A stretch of DNA of 64,000 nucleotides from Acidobacteriota bacterium (GTDB lineage: Bacteria; Acidobacteriota; Terriglobia; Terriglobales; Acidobacteriaceae), in assembly GCA_021793405.1 (NCBI GenBank), contig JAJYSV010000002.1, positions 62,001 to 126,000 of the forward strand, in the 5' to 3' direction. Under the pieces are notes generated by a model. It had not been told where the DNA came from, did no database searches, and saw only the letters and a list, made by a program, of their open reading frames with translations. The first letter of the stretch is position 1, and each line of letters opens with the position of its first letter. This document shows, in pieces, positions 54,550-63,141 of the stretch. The position numbers were made by a program, and so were the translations under genes.

Positions 54550-55581
54550 TTAGGGATATTCCTCGATAATTTCAGCCAACCGCACTGGACGATTTTCCTC
54601 TACAGAGCGACGCGCGGCAATCCCCATGGTTACGGCCATCAGGCAATCGAACGCGGTCACCGGGACGGGAGTTTTTTTGCGGATGGCATCCACGAAGGCC
54701 TCCATTTCTCGGCGATAGGACTCCGCATATCTGTCCATAAAAAAATTCAAGGGCAGCGCGGAATGCGACCCTTCGCTATCGAGAAAGACGTGGTTGTCAG
54801 GCGTATTGTTGGTGACGGTGATCATTCCTTTGGACCCAAATACTTCAACGCGCTGATCGTATCCATAAACAGCCTTGCGGCTGTTGTCAATGGCGCCCAT
54901 GGCGCCATTGGCAAATTTCAGGGTGATCACGGCTGTATCCCAATCTCCCAGTTCCCTGAAAATTGGATCGACCAGTACATTCGCCGTAGCGTAGAGTTCG
55001 ACAACTTCACTGGCCAGAAGGTAGCGCGCCATGTCAAAGTCGTGAATCGTCATGTCCATGAACATCCCGCCGGAAGAGCGGATGTAATCGGCGGGCGGCG
55101 GCCCGGGGTCTCGGCTTGTGATCCTCAATAATTGAGGATCGCCTACCTTGCCATCTTTAACGGTCTCGCGCACCTTTAAAAAATTGCTATCGTAGCGGCG
55201 ATTAAACCCAACCATGAGCTGGACGCCATGCTTTTCCACGGCCTTGCCGATCGCAGCAATTTTCTCCAGTGATAGTTCAAGCGGCTTCTCGCAAAAGATA
55301 TGTTTCCCCGCAGCGGCGGCATCGAGAATGATTTGATAATGTGTGCTGGTCGGCGTGCAGATGGCAATTGCATCCACCTCCGGCATTTCGAGAACCTGCT
55401 TGTAGTCGGTGAATGTTTTCGTAATGTTGAGCTCCGATGCCAGGGCCAGCAGCGGCTCGGAAAAAGTGTCGGACAGCGCGACGACCTCCGTTCCCGGTAC
55501 TCGATTCACGAGGTTTTCCGCGTGGATTTTACCGATTCGACCCACCCCAAGGACGGCAAACCGCAGTGATTGTGACGACAT
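54550..55581 (-). CDS. iolG: inositol 2-dehydrogenase (Gfo/Idh/MocA family)
   Basis: 343-aa NAD-dependent enzyme oxidising myo-inositol to 2-keto-myo-inositol, the first step of catabolism. Rossmann start RFAVLGVGRIGKIHAENL, active-site lysine in FCEKPLELS, IHDFDMARYLL and the GFNRRYDSNF substrate segment are typical of IolG. In the same strand group as iolE, iolA, iolD and iolB, but separated from them by the LacI regulator and the plus-strand kinase. Confidence 0.9.
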   Translation of the reverse strand: MSSQSLRFAVLGVGRIGKIHAENLVNRVPGTEVVALSDTFSEPLLALASELNITKTFTDYKQVLEMPEVDAIAICTPTSTHYQIILDAAAAGKHIFCEKPLELSLEKIAAIGKAVEKHGVQLMVGFNRRYDSNFLKVRETVKDGKVGDPQLLRITSRDPGPPPADYIRSSGGMFMDMTIHDFDMARYLLASEVVELYATANVLVDPIFRELGDWDTAVITLKFANGAMGAIDNSRKAVYGYDQRVEVFGSKGMITVTNNTPDNHVFLDSEGSHSALPLNFFMDRYAESYRREMEAFVDAIRKKTPVPVTAFDCLMAVTMGIAARRSVEENRPVRLAEIIEEYP

Positions 55582-55624
55582 AATCCAGCCTTTCTATTGG
55601 TACAAAGATCGGTCGCAGAAGTTG

Positions 55625-56674
55625 TTACACTCGAGCGCTCGACTTTTGATAGTTCGTGGAGACTGCATCGGCAGAAGATGTTGGAGGAACGGTCGACTTC
55701 CTGACGATCAATTCACCTCGCATGGAGATAAACCGCTCCGGGCTATTGCCAGAGAGCAATTGAAAAAGTGTTCCTGCCGCCAGGCGACCCATTTCGTGCT
55801 TGGGTTGGCGGATGGTAGTCAGGGCGGGCTCTGTATAGGACGAGAGAAGGAGATCGTCGAGGCCCACGATGGAAAGGTCGGAAGGAATCGCCAATCCATG
55901 TTCCCTGGCGGCACACATGGCGCCGAAGGCGCTCATGTCGTTGAAGCAAAACAGCGCGGTGGGTGGATTGGCGAGAGCCAGCAAACGAGCGGTGGCAGTC
56001 TTGGCATTTTCAGGCCCGCCATTCCCGTGTACGACTAATTCCGGATCGAAACCGATATCGACCTCCTCCAGCGCACTCCGATAGCCGGCGAAGCGTTGAG
56101 TATCCGCCTGCAGACCAAACTGGTTGCCAAGGTACCCGATGCGTTTATGTCCCAACTGAACAAGGTGTCGCGTAGCCTGCAAGCCGGCATTGTGGTTATC
56201 GATGGTGACTGAGAACATGTCCTCGTCCGGGTGATGACTGTTGATAAAAATGATGGGCACTTTCATGTCCGCGAGCATCGGTCGGTATAAGGAGCCCACG
56301 CGAGAGGAACTTACCAAAATGCCGTCCACGCGCCGTTCGTAAAATGACTGCACGGCAAGCATTTCTCGGTTGGGGTCTGAATGGCACGTTGCCAGCAGCA
56401 GGGAGTAGCCGTGTGTGAGTGCAATTTCCTCAATACCGCTGACGACCTCGGCATTGAATGGGTCTGCGATACTGGTGACGACGACGCCGATCGTATCGGT
56501 TCGTCGGTTGACCAAACTTCTTCCAACAGCACTGACCCGGTAGCCTTTTTCCTGAGCAATCGTGCGGATACGCTGGCTGGTTTCAGGATTTACCAGCGGA
56601 CTGTTGCGGAGAGCCCGGGAGACAGTAGAATGCGAAACATCGGCTGCCCGGGCGATGTCTTTAATAGAGATCAT
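55625..56674 (-). CDS. LacI-family transcriptional regulator of the inositol cluster
   Basis: 349-aa regulator with an N-terminal helix-turn-helix (ISIKDIARAADVSHSTVSRAL, then RNSPLVNPETSQRI) and a periplasmic-binding-protein-like effector domain (IGVVVTSIADPFNAEVVSGI, PPTALFCFNDMSAFGAM). The start at 56674 is chosen; a longer in-frame ATG at 56689 lies within a putative operator palindrome, so the shorter start is more likely. It stands between iolG and the kinase and presumably responds to an inositol intermediate. Confidence 0.9.
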   Translation of the reverse strand: MISIKDIARAADVSHSTVSRALRNSPLVNPETSQRIRTIAQEKGYRVSAVGRSLVNRRTDTIGVVVTSIADPFNAEVVSGIEEIALTHGYSLLLATCHSDPNREMLAVQSFYERRVDGILVSSSRVGSLYRPMLADMKVPIIFINSHHPDEDMFSVTIDNHNAGLQATRHLVQLGHKRIGYLGNQFGLQADTQRFAGYRSALEEVDIGFDPELVVHGNGGPENAKTATARLLALANPPTALFCFNDMSAFGAMCAAREHGLAIPSDLSIVGLDDLLLSSYTEPALTTIRQPKHEMGRLAAGTLFQLLSGNSPERFISMRGELIVRKSTVPPTSSADAVSTNYQKSSARV

Positions 56675-56688
56675 TGCACACGTGTTCA
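56675..56688. promoter_or_regulatory. LacI-type operator TGCACACGTGTTCA at the regulator gene
   Basis: Near-palindrome centred on ACGT immediately upstream of the regulator ATG (56674). The same TGnACACGTGTnCA pattern recurs at 62992-63005 and 63113-63126. Position suggests autoregulation; binding is inferred. Confidence 0.55.
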
Positions 56689-56826
56689 TAGTAAAATGAC
56701 AAAGAATGCAAGTCAATGGCTCCTGTTCGATCACGCCGACTGGGCAGTGCGCTAAACCCTAGGGTTCGAGGGTGAATTTGGTAGTTACTGCAAGCCCGGA
56801 TATCATCCATATAAACGATTGACAAG

Positions 56827-57783
56827 ATGAAGGCGGTCCAGATGGATGTTGTCGGTGTTGGATTGAATGCCACGGATACGGTGATTCCTCTCGCGCATTG
56901 CCCGTCGTCCGGTTCCAAAGTTGAGTTTCGCTCGGCCAGCGTATTACTGGGCGGCCAGGTTGCCAGTTCGATCGTGGCATGTCAGCAATGGGGTTTGCGC
57001 ACGCGGTATGTCGGAAAGCTGGGTGACGACAACGCAGCCGACCTGCATCGAGCGGAATTTTCAAGACTGGGAGTCGAGACCAGAATTCTCACTGCTCCCG
57101 GATGCGCCAGCCAGCAGGCCTTTATTCTGGTCGAAGACTCCGGCGAGCGAACCGTTCTGTGGAAGCGCGATGACCGCTTGACGCTTCGACCGGAGGAACT
57201 CCAGCGAGAATGGATTCTCGACGCGAGGGCGCTACACATTGATGGGCATGATACCTCTGCGGCGATCACGGCGGCAGGTTGGGCTCGGCAGGCTGGCATC
57301 CCCGTAATCGCCGACCTGGATAAGCTCTATCCAGGCGTGATGCCATTGCTGGAAGTGATTGACTACCTGATCGTGTGCAGGGATCTTCCGGAGCAACTTA
57401 CTGGGGAACCCGATCTGAGAAAGTCTCTGGTGGAGATGCAGCGGCGATTCGGGTGCAAGCTGGCTGCTGCGACGATGGGAGAAGACGGAGTGCTGGCCTA
57501 TGACGGCACGCGGCTGTATTACGCCCCCGCCTTTTGCATTGAGGCGGTCGATACGACCGGCGCGGGCGACATCTTTCGCGCGGGATTCGTGTTCGCTCTG
57601 TTGCAGGGTTGGCCGCTCGAACGGCAGTTGGACTTTGCCTGCGCTGCCGGGGCGCTGAACTGCACTGCCGTCGGCGCTCGCGGCGGGATTCAGTCGGTCG
57701 AACGCATCGAATCTTTGATGGCTACCGGGAAGCGGTGCGCTCCATTTTTCGATGTTTCCGAGGTAGGCGTGCCCACGCTCTAG
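56827..57783 (+). CDS. PfkB-family sugar kinase, probable 5-dehydro-2-deoxygluconokinase
   Basis: 318-aa ribokinase-like enzyme with PfkB signatures (GGQVASSIVACQQWGLRT near the start, DTTGAGDIFRAGFVFAL near the end, with the catalytic Asp in GAGD). In inositol pathways this step phosphorylates 5-dehydro-2-deoxygluconate (IolC). Only the kinase domain is present, without the C-terminal DUF2090 aldolase fused to IolC in many proteobacteria. AAGGCGG suits the ATG at 56842 better than the one at 56827. Its stop overlaps that of iolE on the opposite strand by 4 bp. The IolC assignment rests on context. Confidence 0.7.
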   Translation: MKAVQMDVVGVGLNATDTVIPLAHCPSSGSKVEFRSASVLLGGQVASSIVACQQWGLRTRYVGKLGDDNAADLHRAEFSRLGVETRILTAPGCASQQAFILVEDSGERTVLWKRDDRLTLRPEELQREWILDARALHIDGHDTSAAITAAGWARQAGIPVIADLDKLYPGVMPLLEVIDYLIVCRDLPEQLTGEPDLRKSLVEMQRRFGCKLAAATMGEDGVLAYDGTRLYYAPAFCIEAVDTTGAGDIFRAGFVFALLQGWPLERQLDFACAAGALNCTAVGARGGIQSVERIESLMATGKRCAPFFDVSEVGVPTL

Positions 57784-58676
57784 AGACTTGCGAATTCGTG
57801 CAAGTAGTTGCGACTGCCAACCGCACTTTTCAGCGGATCAGCGTTCGGCAACGTCGTGTCGATATCCTGCTCAAAAACGGCCCAGCCATCAAAGTTGGCT
57901 TTTTCCAGCTCTCGAATCACGCCTACCAAGTCCACATCGCCTTTTCCAAGTTCACAGAAAACACCCTGACGAATGGCGTCGAGGTAGGGGATCTTGCTGC
58001 GACGCACCTCGTTCAGAACGTTGAGGTGAACATCCTTCAAGTGCAAATGCCAGATGCGGGCTGCGTGTTCACGAGCAAACTGCACGGGATCGCCGCCGCC
58101 GTAGAGATAGTGTCCCGTATCCAGGCATATCCCGAGGAGAGAAGGATCCGTCAGGCTCAGAAGCTGAGCAACTTCGTCCGGCGTTTCAATATATGTGCCC
58201 GCATGATGATGAAATACGCTGCGCAGACCCATGCCTTTCATAACTGTCGCGATTTCTGAAATAAGCGCCGCCGCATCCCGCCATTCAGTCTGGCTAAAAC
58301 CATCCTGCTTGCCGGCAGATCCGGCGACGTTCATGCGGCTGGTATTGAGCTCATCTGCGAGTACGACGAATGGCGCGCTACAGGCCGAAAGCAACTGTGC
58401 AACCTCCAGCGCCGAGCGCATCGCTTCCTGTTGCTTGGCAGGATCCTTGAGCGGCAAGGGAACGAATGCCCCGATGAGTGACAGGTTTCGCTTTTGCAGC
58501 TCTGCGCGAAGCATAGCGGGGTCGGTTGGAAGAAAGCCATAGGGACCGAGCTCGGTGCCAACATAGCCAGCCCGCACCATTTCGTCCAGAACCTCGGCGT
58601 AGGTCTGTTGGCGCACCCAACCTTCCACTTCGAGAATCCCCCAGCTAACCGGGGCAGTAGCGATGTGTATCGACAT
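57780..58676 (-). CDS. iolE: inosose dehydratase (IolE-like TIM-barrel)
   Basis: 298-aa sugar-phosphate isomerase/epimerase-fold enzyme that dehydrates 2-keto-myo-inositol. Signs: IATAPVSWGILEVEGW, YVGTELGPYGFLP, SVFHHHAGTYIETPDE, GICLDTGHYLYGGGDP and RIWHLHLKDVH with the metal-binding His/Asp/Glu residues, then VFEQDID near the end. Same strand as iolA, iolD and iolB; iolA ends 36 bp upstream. Convergent with the kinase gene. Confidence 0.88.
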   Translation of the reverse strand: MSIHIATAPVSWGILEVEGWVRQQTYAEVLDEMVRAGYVGTELGPYGFLPTDPAMLRAELQKRNLSLIGAFVPLPLKDPAKQQEAMRSALEVAQLLSACSAPFVVLADELNTSRMNVAGSAGKQDGFSQTEWRDAAALISEIATVMKGMGLRSVFHHHAGTYIETPDEVAQLLSLTDPSLLGICLDTGHYLYGGGDPVQFAREHAARIWHLHLKDVHLNVLNEVRRSKIPYLDAIRQGVFCELGKGDVDLVGVIRELEKANFDGWAVFEQDIDTTLPNADPLKSAVGSRNYLHEFASL

Positions 58677-58712
58677 ATCTCTCCTTATCGAGTGTTCTCT
58701 CGATTTGTCAGG

Positions 58713-60179
58713 TTAAAACTGCCGGGACCAGTTTTTTGGCCAGCGTTCAATGGTCACCTTTTTATCGGTGTAGAACTCAATTGCATCCCGTCCCTGAGCA
58801 TGCATGACACCGAAAAAGCTGCTCTTCCATCCGCTGAAGGGGAAGTAGGCCATGGGAGCAGCTACGCCGATGTTGATGCCGACATTACCAGTGGAGACGG
58901 ATTTTCTGAACTGTCGCGCAGCTGCGCCACTCGAAGTGAAAATGGACGCCGCATTTCCGTAAGGGCTACGTGCAATCAGTTCGATTGCCTCTTCCACCGT
59001 GTTGAGGTGAACCAGGCTCAATACCGGCCCGAATATCTCTGTGTCAGCCAGCTCGCTGGTGGCTGGCACACCATCGAGTATGCTCGCACCCAAGAAATTG
59101 CCGTGGTCGTGTCCTTTGACTTGCAGTTGCCTGCCATCCACGACAGGCTTGGCGCCATCCTGGACGCCTTTCTCGATGAGCGAGCGTACGCGATCTCGAC
59201 TGGCAGACGTGATGACGGGTCCCATCTGGGTTTCCGGATTCAGACCATCCCCAACTCTTAAAGAGGCAGCCGCAGTGGAAATTGAATCGGTGAACCAGTC
59301 GCGCGCCTTTCCAACTGTGAGCGTTACGGATACAGCCAGACAACGTTGTCCGGCGCAGCCGAAGGCGCTGTCCGCAATGATCCGGGTTGTGGTGTCCACA
59401 TCGGCATCGGGCAGGACAACGACATGATTCTTGGCGCCGCCCTGGCATTGCACGCGCTTTCCATTGGCGCTGCCGCGGGAATAGATGTACTTGGCGACCG
59501 GTGTTGATCCGACAAAGCTGATCGCGCGGATCTGGGGATGGTCCAGCAACGCGTCCACCACCGGCTTACCGCCGTTGACAAGATTGACGACGCCCGCCGG
59601 GAGGCCAGTTTCTTCCAGTAATTTCATTACCCGCATCATGCTGAATGGAACGCGCTCCGACGGCTTGATGACGACGGTGTTGCCGCAGGCAATGGCGTAT
59701 GGCAAGAACCAGAGAGGAATCATCACCGGGAAGTTAAAGGGCGTAATGATGCCGACAACTCCCAATGACTCTCGCGTCATGAATTCGTCGATGCCGCGCG
59801 CAATGTCATCGAGGCTGTAGCCCTGCATCAGGATGGGGATGCCGCAGGCGACCTCAACATTCTCGATACCACGACGCAGTTCACCTTTGGCTTCGCCAAG
59901 AGTTTTTCCATTTTCGATGGTCACCAGGCGGGCGATTTCCTCGAAGTGATCTTCCAGGAGTTGCTTAAATCGGAAAAGAAACTGGATGCGGTCGGGTGCT
60001 GGAGTCGCCGCCCAGCTTGGAAATGCGGCGCTGGCCGCACGCACTGCCTCGGCTACTTCCTCCTCCGTTCCAGCGGCGAGATGTCCTAACAACTCGCCCG
60101 TGGAAGGGTTAGACAATTCTGTGTTGCTCAGGGTGGAGGGTAGCCAGCGTCCCTCGATGTAGTTTTGGATTTCAGTCAT
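58713..60179 (-). CDS. iolA: methylmalonate-semialdehyde dehydrogenase (CoA-acylating)
   Basis: 488-aa aldehyde dehydrogenase converting malonate semialdehyde to acetyl-CoA and CO2, or methylmalonate semialdehyde to propionyl-CoA. Signs: VGIITPFNFPVMIPLWFLPYA, KPSERVPFSMMRV, ISFVGSTPVAKYIY, the QGGAKNHVVVLPDAD block, the catalytic cysteine in FGCAGQRCLAVSV and PFSGWKSSFFGVMHAQGRDA. The ATGA-like 2-bp gap to iolD indicates an operon. Last step of inositol breakdown. Confidence 0.93.
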   Translation of the reverse strand: MTEIQNYIEGRWLPSTLSNTELSNPSTGELLGHLAAGTEEEVAEAVRAASAAFPSWAATPAPDRIQFLFRFKQLLEDHFEEIARLVTIENGKTLGEAKGELRRGIENVEVACGIPILMQGYSLDDIARGIDEFMTRESLGVVGIITPFNFPVMIPLWFLPYAIACGNTVVIKPSERVPFSMMRVMKLLEETGLPAGVVNLVNGGKPVVDALLDHPQIRAISFVGSTPVAKYIYSRGSANGKRVQCQGGAKNHVVVLPDADVDTTTRIIADSAFGCAGQRCLAVSVTLTVGKARDWFTDSISTAAASLRVGDGLNPETQMGPVITSASRDRVRSLIEKGVQDGAKPVVDGRQLQVKGHDHGNFLGASILDGVPATSELADTEIFGPVLSLVHLNTVEEAIELIARSPYGNAASIFTSSGAAARQFRKSVSTGNVGINIGVAAPMAYFPFSGWKSSFFGVMHAQGRDAIEFYTDKKVTIERWPKNWSRQF

Positions 60180-60181
60180 TC

Positions 60182-62068
60182 TTAATCCTTCGAATCCGGT
60201 ATTGAGACTTCATAATGCCGCTCTTTCACGACAGCGGCTTCGTATTTTGCGCGAGCTTCCTGGATGCTTTTGCTCTGCGACACCTGGGAAATCGGCACAT
60301 CCCACCAGGACTCGTATCCGCCCACACTCATGTCTTTGTCTACTTCCACCACAAGGACCGTTGTGCGGCTCTCAGCCTTCATCGTTTTCAGAGCATTCTC
60401 AACATCCTGCAGCGTTGTCGCGCGGATGGCGCGCGCCCCGTAGCCTTCCGCCAGTTTAGTAAAGTCAACCGGGAGGTTATCTCCGTCGAGTTGCCCGGTC
60501 CTTGGATTACGGTAGCGATAGTACGTTCCAAATCCATGCGACCCGACGGACTTGGAAAGATTGCCGATGCTGCCGAAACCATGATTGTCAAAGACGACAA
60601 TGCTGAGTTTGTACCCTTCCTGAATGGAGGTAACGATCTCCGAGGACAACATCAGGAAGGAGGCGTCTCCTACAAGGACGAATACCTCGCGCGCTGGATC
60701 GGCCATTTTGACGCCCAATCCTGCGGCAATCTCATAGCCCATACACGAGTATCCATATTCCATGTGATAGCCCGAAGGACGCTGTGTGCGCCAGAGTTTG
60801 TGAAGATCGCCGGGCAGACTTCCAGCAGCGCAGACAATGACATCTTCCGGCCCTACGGCTTTGCTAATGGCCCCGACGACTTCTCCCTGACTCAACGGAG
60901 GACCGTGGCGAAGCGCGTAAATGCGGTCAGTCTCCGCTTCCCAACCAGCCTTCCAATTTGCGATGGCGGATGCGTACGAAGTTTCGATGTGGAAGCCCGA
61001 TAGCTCCGGTGTCAACCGCTCGAGGGCAGCCCGCGCATCGGCCAGCAGCGGCAGGGCAGCCTGCTTGAATGCATCGATTTCGGCCACGTTGATGCCGATA
61101 AACCGAACATTGGGATTTTGGAAAGCGGTCTTCGATGCGGTGGTGAAATCGGCAAGCCGCGTGCCGATCGCGATGACCAGATCGGCTTCGCGGGCGGCGA
61201 TATTGGCGCCAGGAGTTCCGGTGACGCCGATGGCGCCCAGGTTCTGCGGGTGATCGAAGGGCAGGGACCCTTTGCCAGCCTGCGTTTCGCCCATTGGAAT
61301 TCCCGTCGCTGAACAGAACTTCGCCAGCGCCTCGCTGGCTTCGCTAAATAGAACGCCGCCGCCGGCAATGATAATCGGACGCTTTGCTTTGCGAATCCAA
61401 TTCGCCGCTTTTGTGAGCAACACAGTTTCCGGCTCGGGCCGCGCGATGTGCCAGATCCTTTTTTCAAACATTTCCGCGGGGAAATGAGCGGCCTCTGCCT
61501 GTACGTCCTGTGGCAGTGCGAGCGTAACGGCGCCGGTTTGGGCAGGGGACGTCAGCACGCGCATCACTTCAGGAAGCGACGTGATGAGTTGCTCGGGCCG
61601 GTAGATGCGATCCCAGTATCGCGAAACAGGCTTGAATGCGTCATTGACCGAAATGTCCTGGGAGTGCTCGGACTCAAGCTGCTGTAGAACAGGCGCAACG
61701 TTGCGTCTGGCAAAGATGTCGCCCGCAAGCAATAGCACCGGAATCCGATTCACCGTGGCAGTCGCGGCTCCTGTGATCATGTTGGTTGCGCCGGGTCCGA
61801 TGGAGGATAGACAGACAAATGCGCTTTTGCGAATTCTTGCCTTCGCATACCCGGTCGCGATGTGGACGCCGCCCTGTTCATTGCGGCAGAGATAGTAGGG
61901 GAAATCGGGGCTTTCCTGCAGCGCCTGGCCGACGCCTGCGATGATGCCATGACCAAAGATGCCTATGGCTCCGGCGAAAAAACGATTCTCGTGGCCATCG
62001 CGTTCGACGTACTGATTCTTCAGGAAAGCGACCAGGGCCTGACCCATTGTGATGTAGCGTGTGTGCAT
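60182..62068 (-). CDS. iolD: 3D-(3,5/4)-trihydroxycyclohexane-1,2-dione hydrolase
   Basis: 628-aa thiamine-diphosphate enzyme that opens the inositol ring. N-terminal catalytic glutamate region (YYLCRNEQGGVHIATGYAKA), central Rossmann domain (PIIIAGGGVLFSEASEAL), and C-terminal ThDP-binding GDASFLMLSSEIVTSIQEGY with the following N-H-G-F metal motif (VVFDNHGFGSIGNL). The ATG at 62068 has GGGGAA 6 nt upstream, and the 31-residue longer frame is rejected. It lies 2 bp from iolA and 23 bp from iolB in the operon. Confidence 0.93.
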   Translation of the reverse strand: MHTRYITMGQALVAFLKNQYVERDGHENRFFAGAIGIFGHGIIAGVGQALQESPDFPYYLCRNEQGGVHIATGYAKARIRKSAFVCLSSIGPGATNMITGAATATVNRIPVLLLAGDIFARRNVAPVLQQLESEHSQDISVNDAFKPVSRYWDRIYRPEQLITSLPEVMRVLTSPAQTGAVTLALPQDVQAEAAHFPAEMFEKRIWHIARPEPETVLLTKAANWIRKAKRPIIIAGGGVLFSEASEALAKFCSATGIPMGETQAGKGSLPFDHPQNLGAIGVTGTPGANIAAREADLVIAIGTRLADFTTASKTAFQNPNVRFIGINVAEIDAFKQAALPLLADARAALERLTPELSGFHIETSYASAIANWKAGWEAETDRIYALRHGPPLSQGEVVGAISKAVGPEDVIVCAAGSLPGDLHKLWRTQRPSGYHMEYGYSCMGYEIAAGLGVKMADPAREVFVLVGDASFLMLSSEIVTSIQEGYKLSIVVFDNHGFGSIGNLSKSVGSHGFGTYYRYRNPRTGQLDGDNLPVDFTKLAEGYGARAIRATTLQDVENALKTMKAESRTTVLVVEVDKDMSVGGYESWWDVPISQVSQSKSIQEARAKYEAAVVKERHYEVSIPDSKD

Positions 62069-62091
62069 GCAAGTTTCCCCAGAAAAAGTTT

Positions 62092-62916
62092 TCAGTTCTC
62101 CATTTGCATCGAAACTACAGGAACCCGGGGGTCCTTGTCGCGCCAGTTCTGCCGCACCCAAAGGTGATCGGGGTCTTCCGAGTTGGCGAGCGATCGCGCT
62201 GAGCCGGCCAGCGCGTTCAGGTAGTACACGTTGTATCCATGCGCCGCAACTACGGGATGATAGCCCTCTGGGACCAACACCATTTCGCCGTTGCGAACTG
62301 TCAGCGTCTCATCCAGGTGGTGGTCGGAGGTGTAGACCTTTTGGATCGCAAAACCATCCGGCGGATCGACGCGGTAGAAGTAAATCTCTTCCAGATCGAC
62401 TTCGCCGGGAGGGTTGTGCACATCGTGTTTGTGGGGCGGGTAGCTGGACCAATTGCCGGCCGGCGTATACACCTCCACCACAATGAGGCGATCAGCTGGA
62501 AAATCCGGCGGGAAGATGCTGTTGATCTGCCGCGTGGCATTGCCGGCGCCGCGAATTTCAACGGCGACATCGGGAGGCGTGACAAGTTTGGGCGGATAGC
62601 TCTTTTCCGCTTTCGAATAGCAGAGTGCGATATCGCACTGCGAATCCGCCGTGATGGTGAACGAAGTTTTGATAGGCAGGTAGAGGCCATACGGCATTCC
62701 CGAAAATACATTGGGGCGCCTGCCGATCTTGCTCCAGGTTCCACGCGAAGACTCTACCGAGCACGTTCCACCGAGGAGCACAATGCCGAGCTCGCAATCG
62801 CCGGTGTCAGCCTGGAACTGCTTCCCGGCGCCGAGTTGGAGTGAGTTTAATTTGAGAAATTCGAAGCCCGGACATTCGGTGATGGTCCCATTTTCAGGCT
62901 GGATGAGTAGTTTCAT
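62092..62916 (-). CDS. iolB: 5-deoxy-glucuronate isomerase
   Basis: 274-aa bicupin enzyme converting 5-deoxy-glucuronate to 5-dehydro-2-deoxygluconate. C-terminal cupin: WSSYPPHKHDVH, EEIYFYRVDPPDGFAIQKVY, VPEGYHPVVAAHGYNVYYLN, with histidines and Glu as metal ligands; the family end WVRQNWRDKDPRVP is intact. The ATG at 62916 has GAGGGAA 7 nt upstream; an ATG at 62922 is too close to it. First gene of the iolB-iolD-iolA-iolE operon, facing a divergent transaldolase gene. Confidence 0.93.
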   Translation of the reverse strand: MKLLIQPENGTITECPGFEFLKLNSLQLGAGKQFQADTGDCELGIVLLGGTCSVESSRGTWSKIGRRPNVFSGMPYGLYLPIKTSFTITADSQCDIALCYSKAEKSYPPKLVTPPDVAVEIRGAGNATRQINSIFPPDFPADRLIVVEVYTPAGNWSSYPPHKHDVHNPPGEVDLEEIYFYRVDPPDGFAIQKVYTSDHHLDETLTVRNGEMVLVPEGYHPVVAAHGYNVYYLNALAGSARSLANSEDPDHLWVRQNWRDKDPRVPVVSMQMEN

Positions 62917-62991
62917 ATTCATTTCCCTCTTCGCATTTGCCGGCTCATCCACTTTAGAGCACAGCACACCATGCGATCCAATATCGCGCGT

Positions 62992-63005
62992 TGAACACGT
63001 GTGTA
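62992..63005. promoter_or_regulatory. LacI-type operator TGAACACGTGTGTA in the iolB/transaldolase divergent promoter
   Basis: Copy of the TGnACACGTGTnCA palindrome seen at the regulator, 76 bp before iolB, placed to control both divergent transcripts. Confidence 0.5.
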
Positions 63006-63112
63006 TGGTAACTGAGCGAACGAAGTTTTTGCAAACAGTGGATTACCGGCGAAATAGCGAAACAGTCGTCGGACTTGTTGATCGGAATTATCGGAGAATG
63101 GTAGGATTTTCT

Positions 63113-63126
63113 TGCACACGTTTTCT
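63113..63126. promoter_or_regulatory. LacI-type operator variant TGCACACGTTTTCT before the transaldolase gene
   Basis: Matches the regulator site except for four positions in the right half, 15 bp before the transaldolase ATG. Two operators spaced about 121 bp apart (about 11.5 helical turns) would allow DNA looping, but that is speculation. Confidence 0.4.
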
Positions 63127-63141
63127 ATTTCTGGGGGATCG

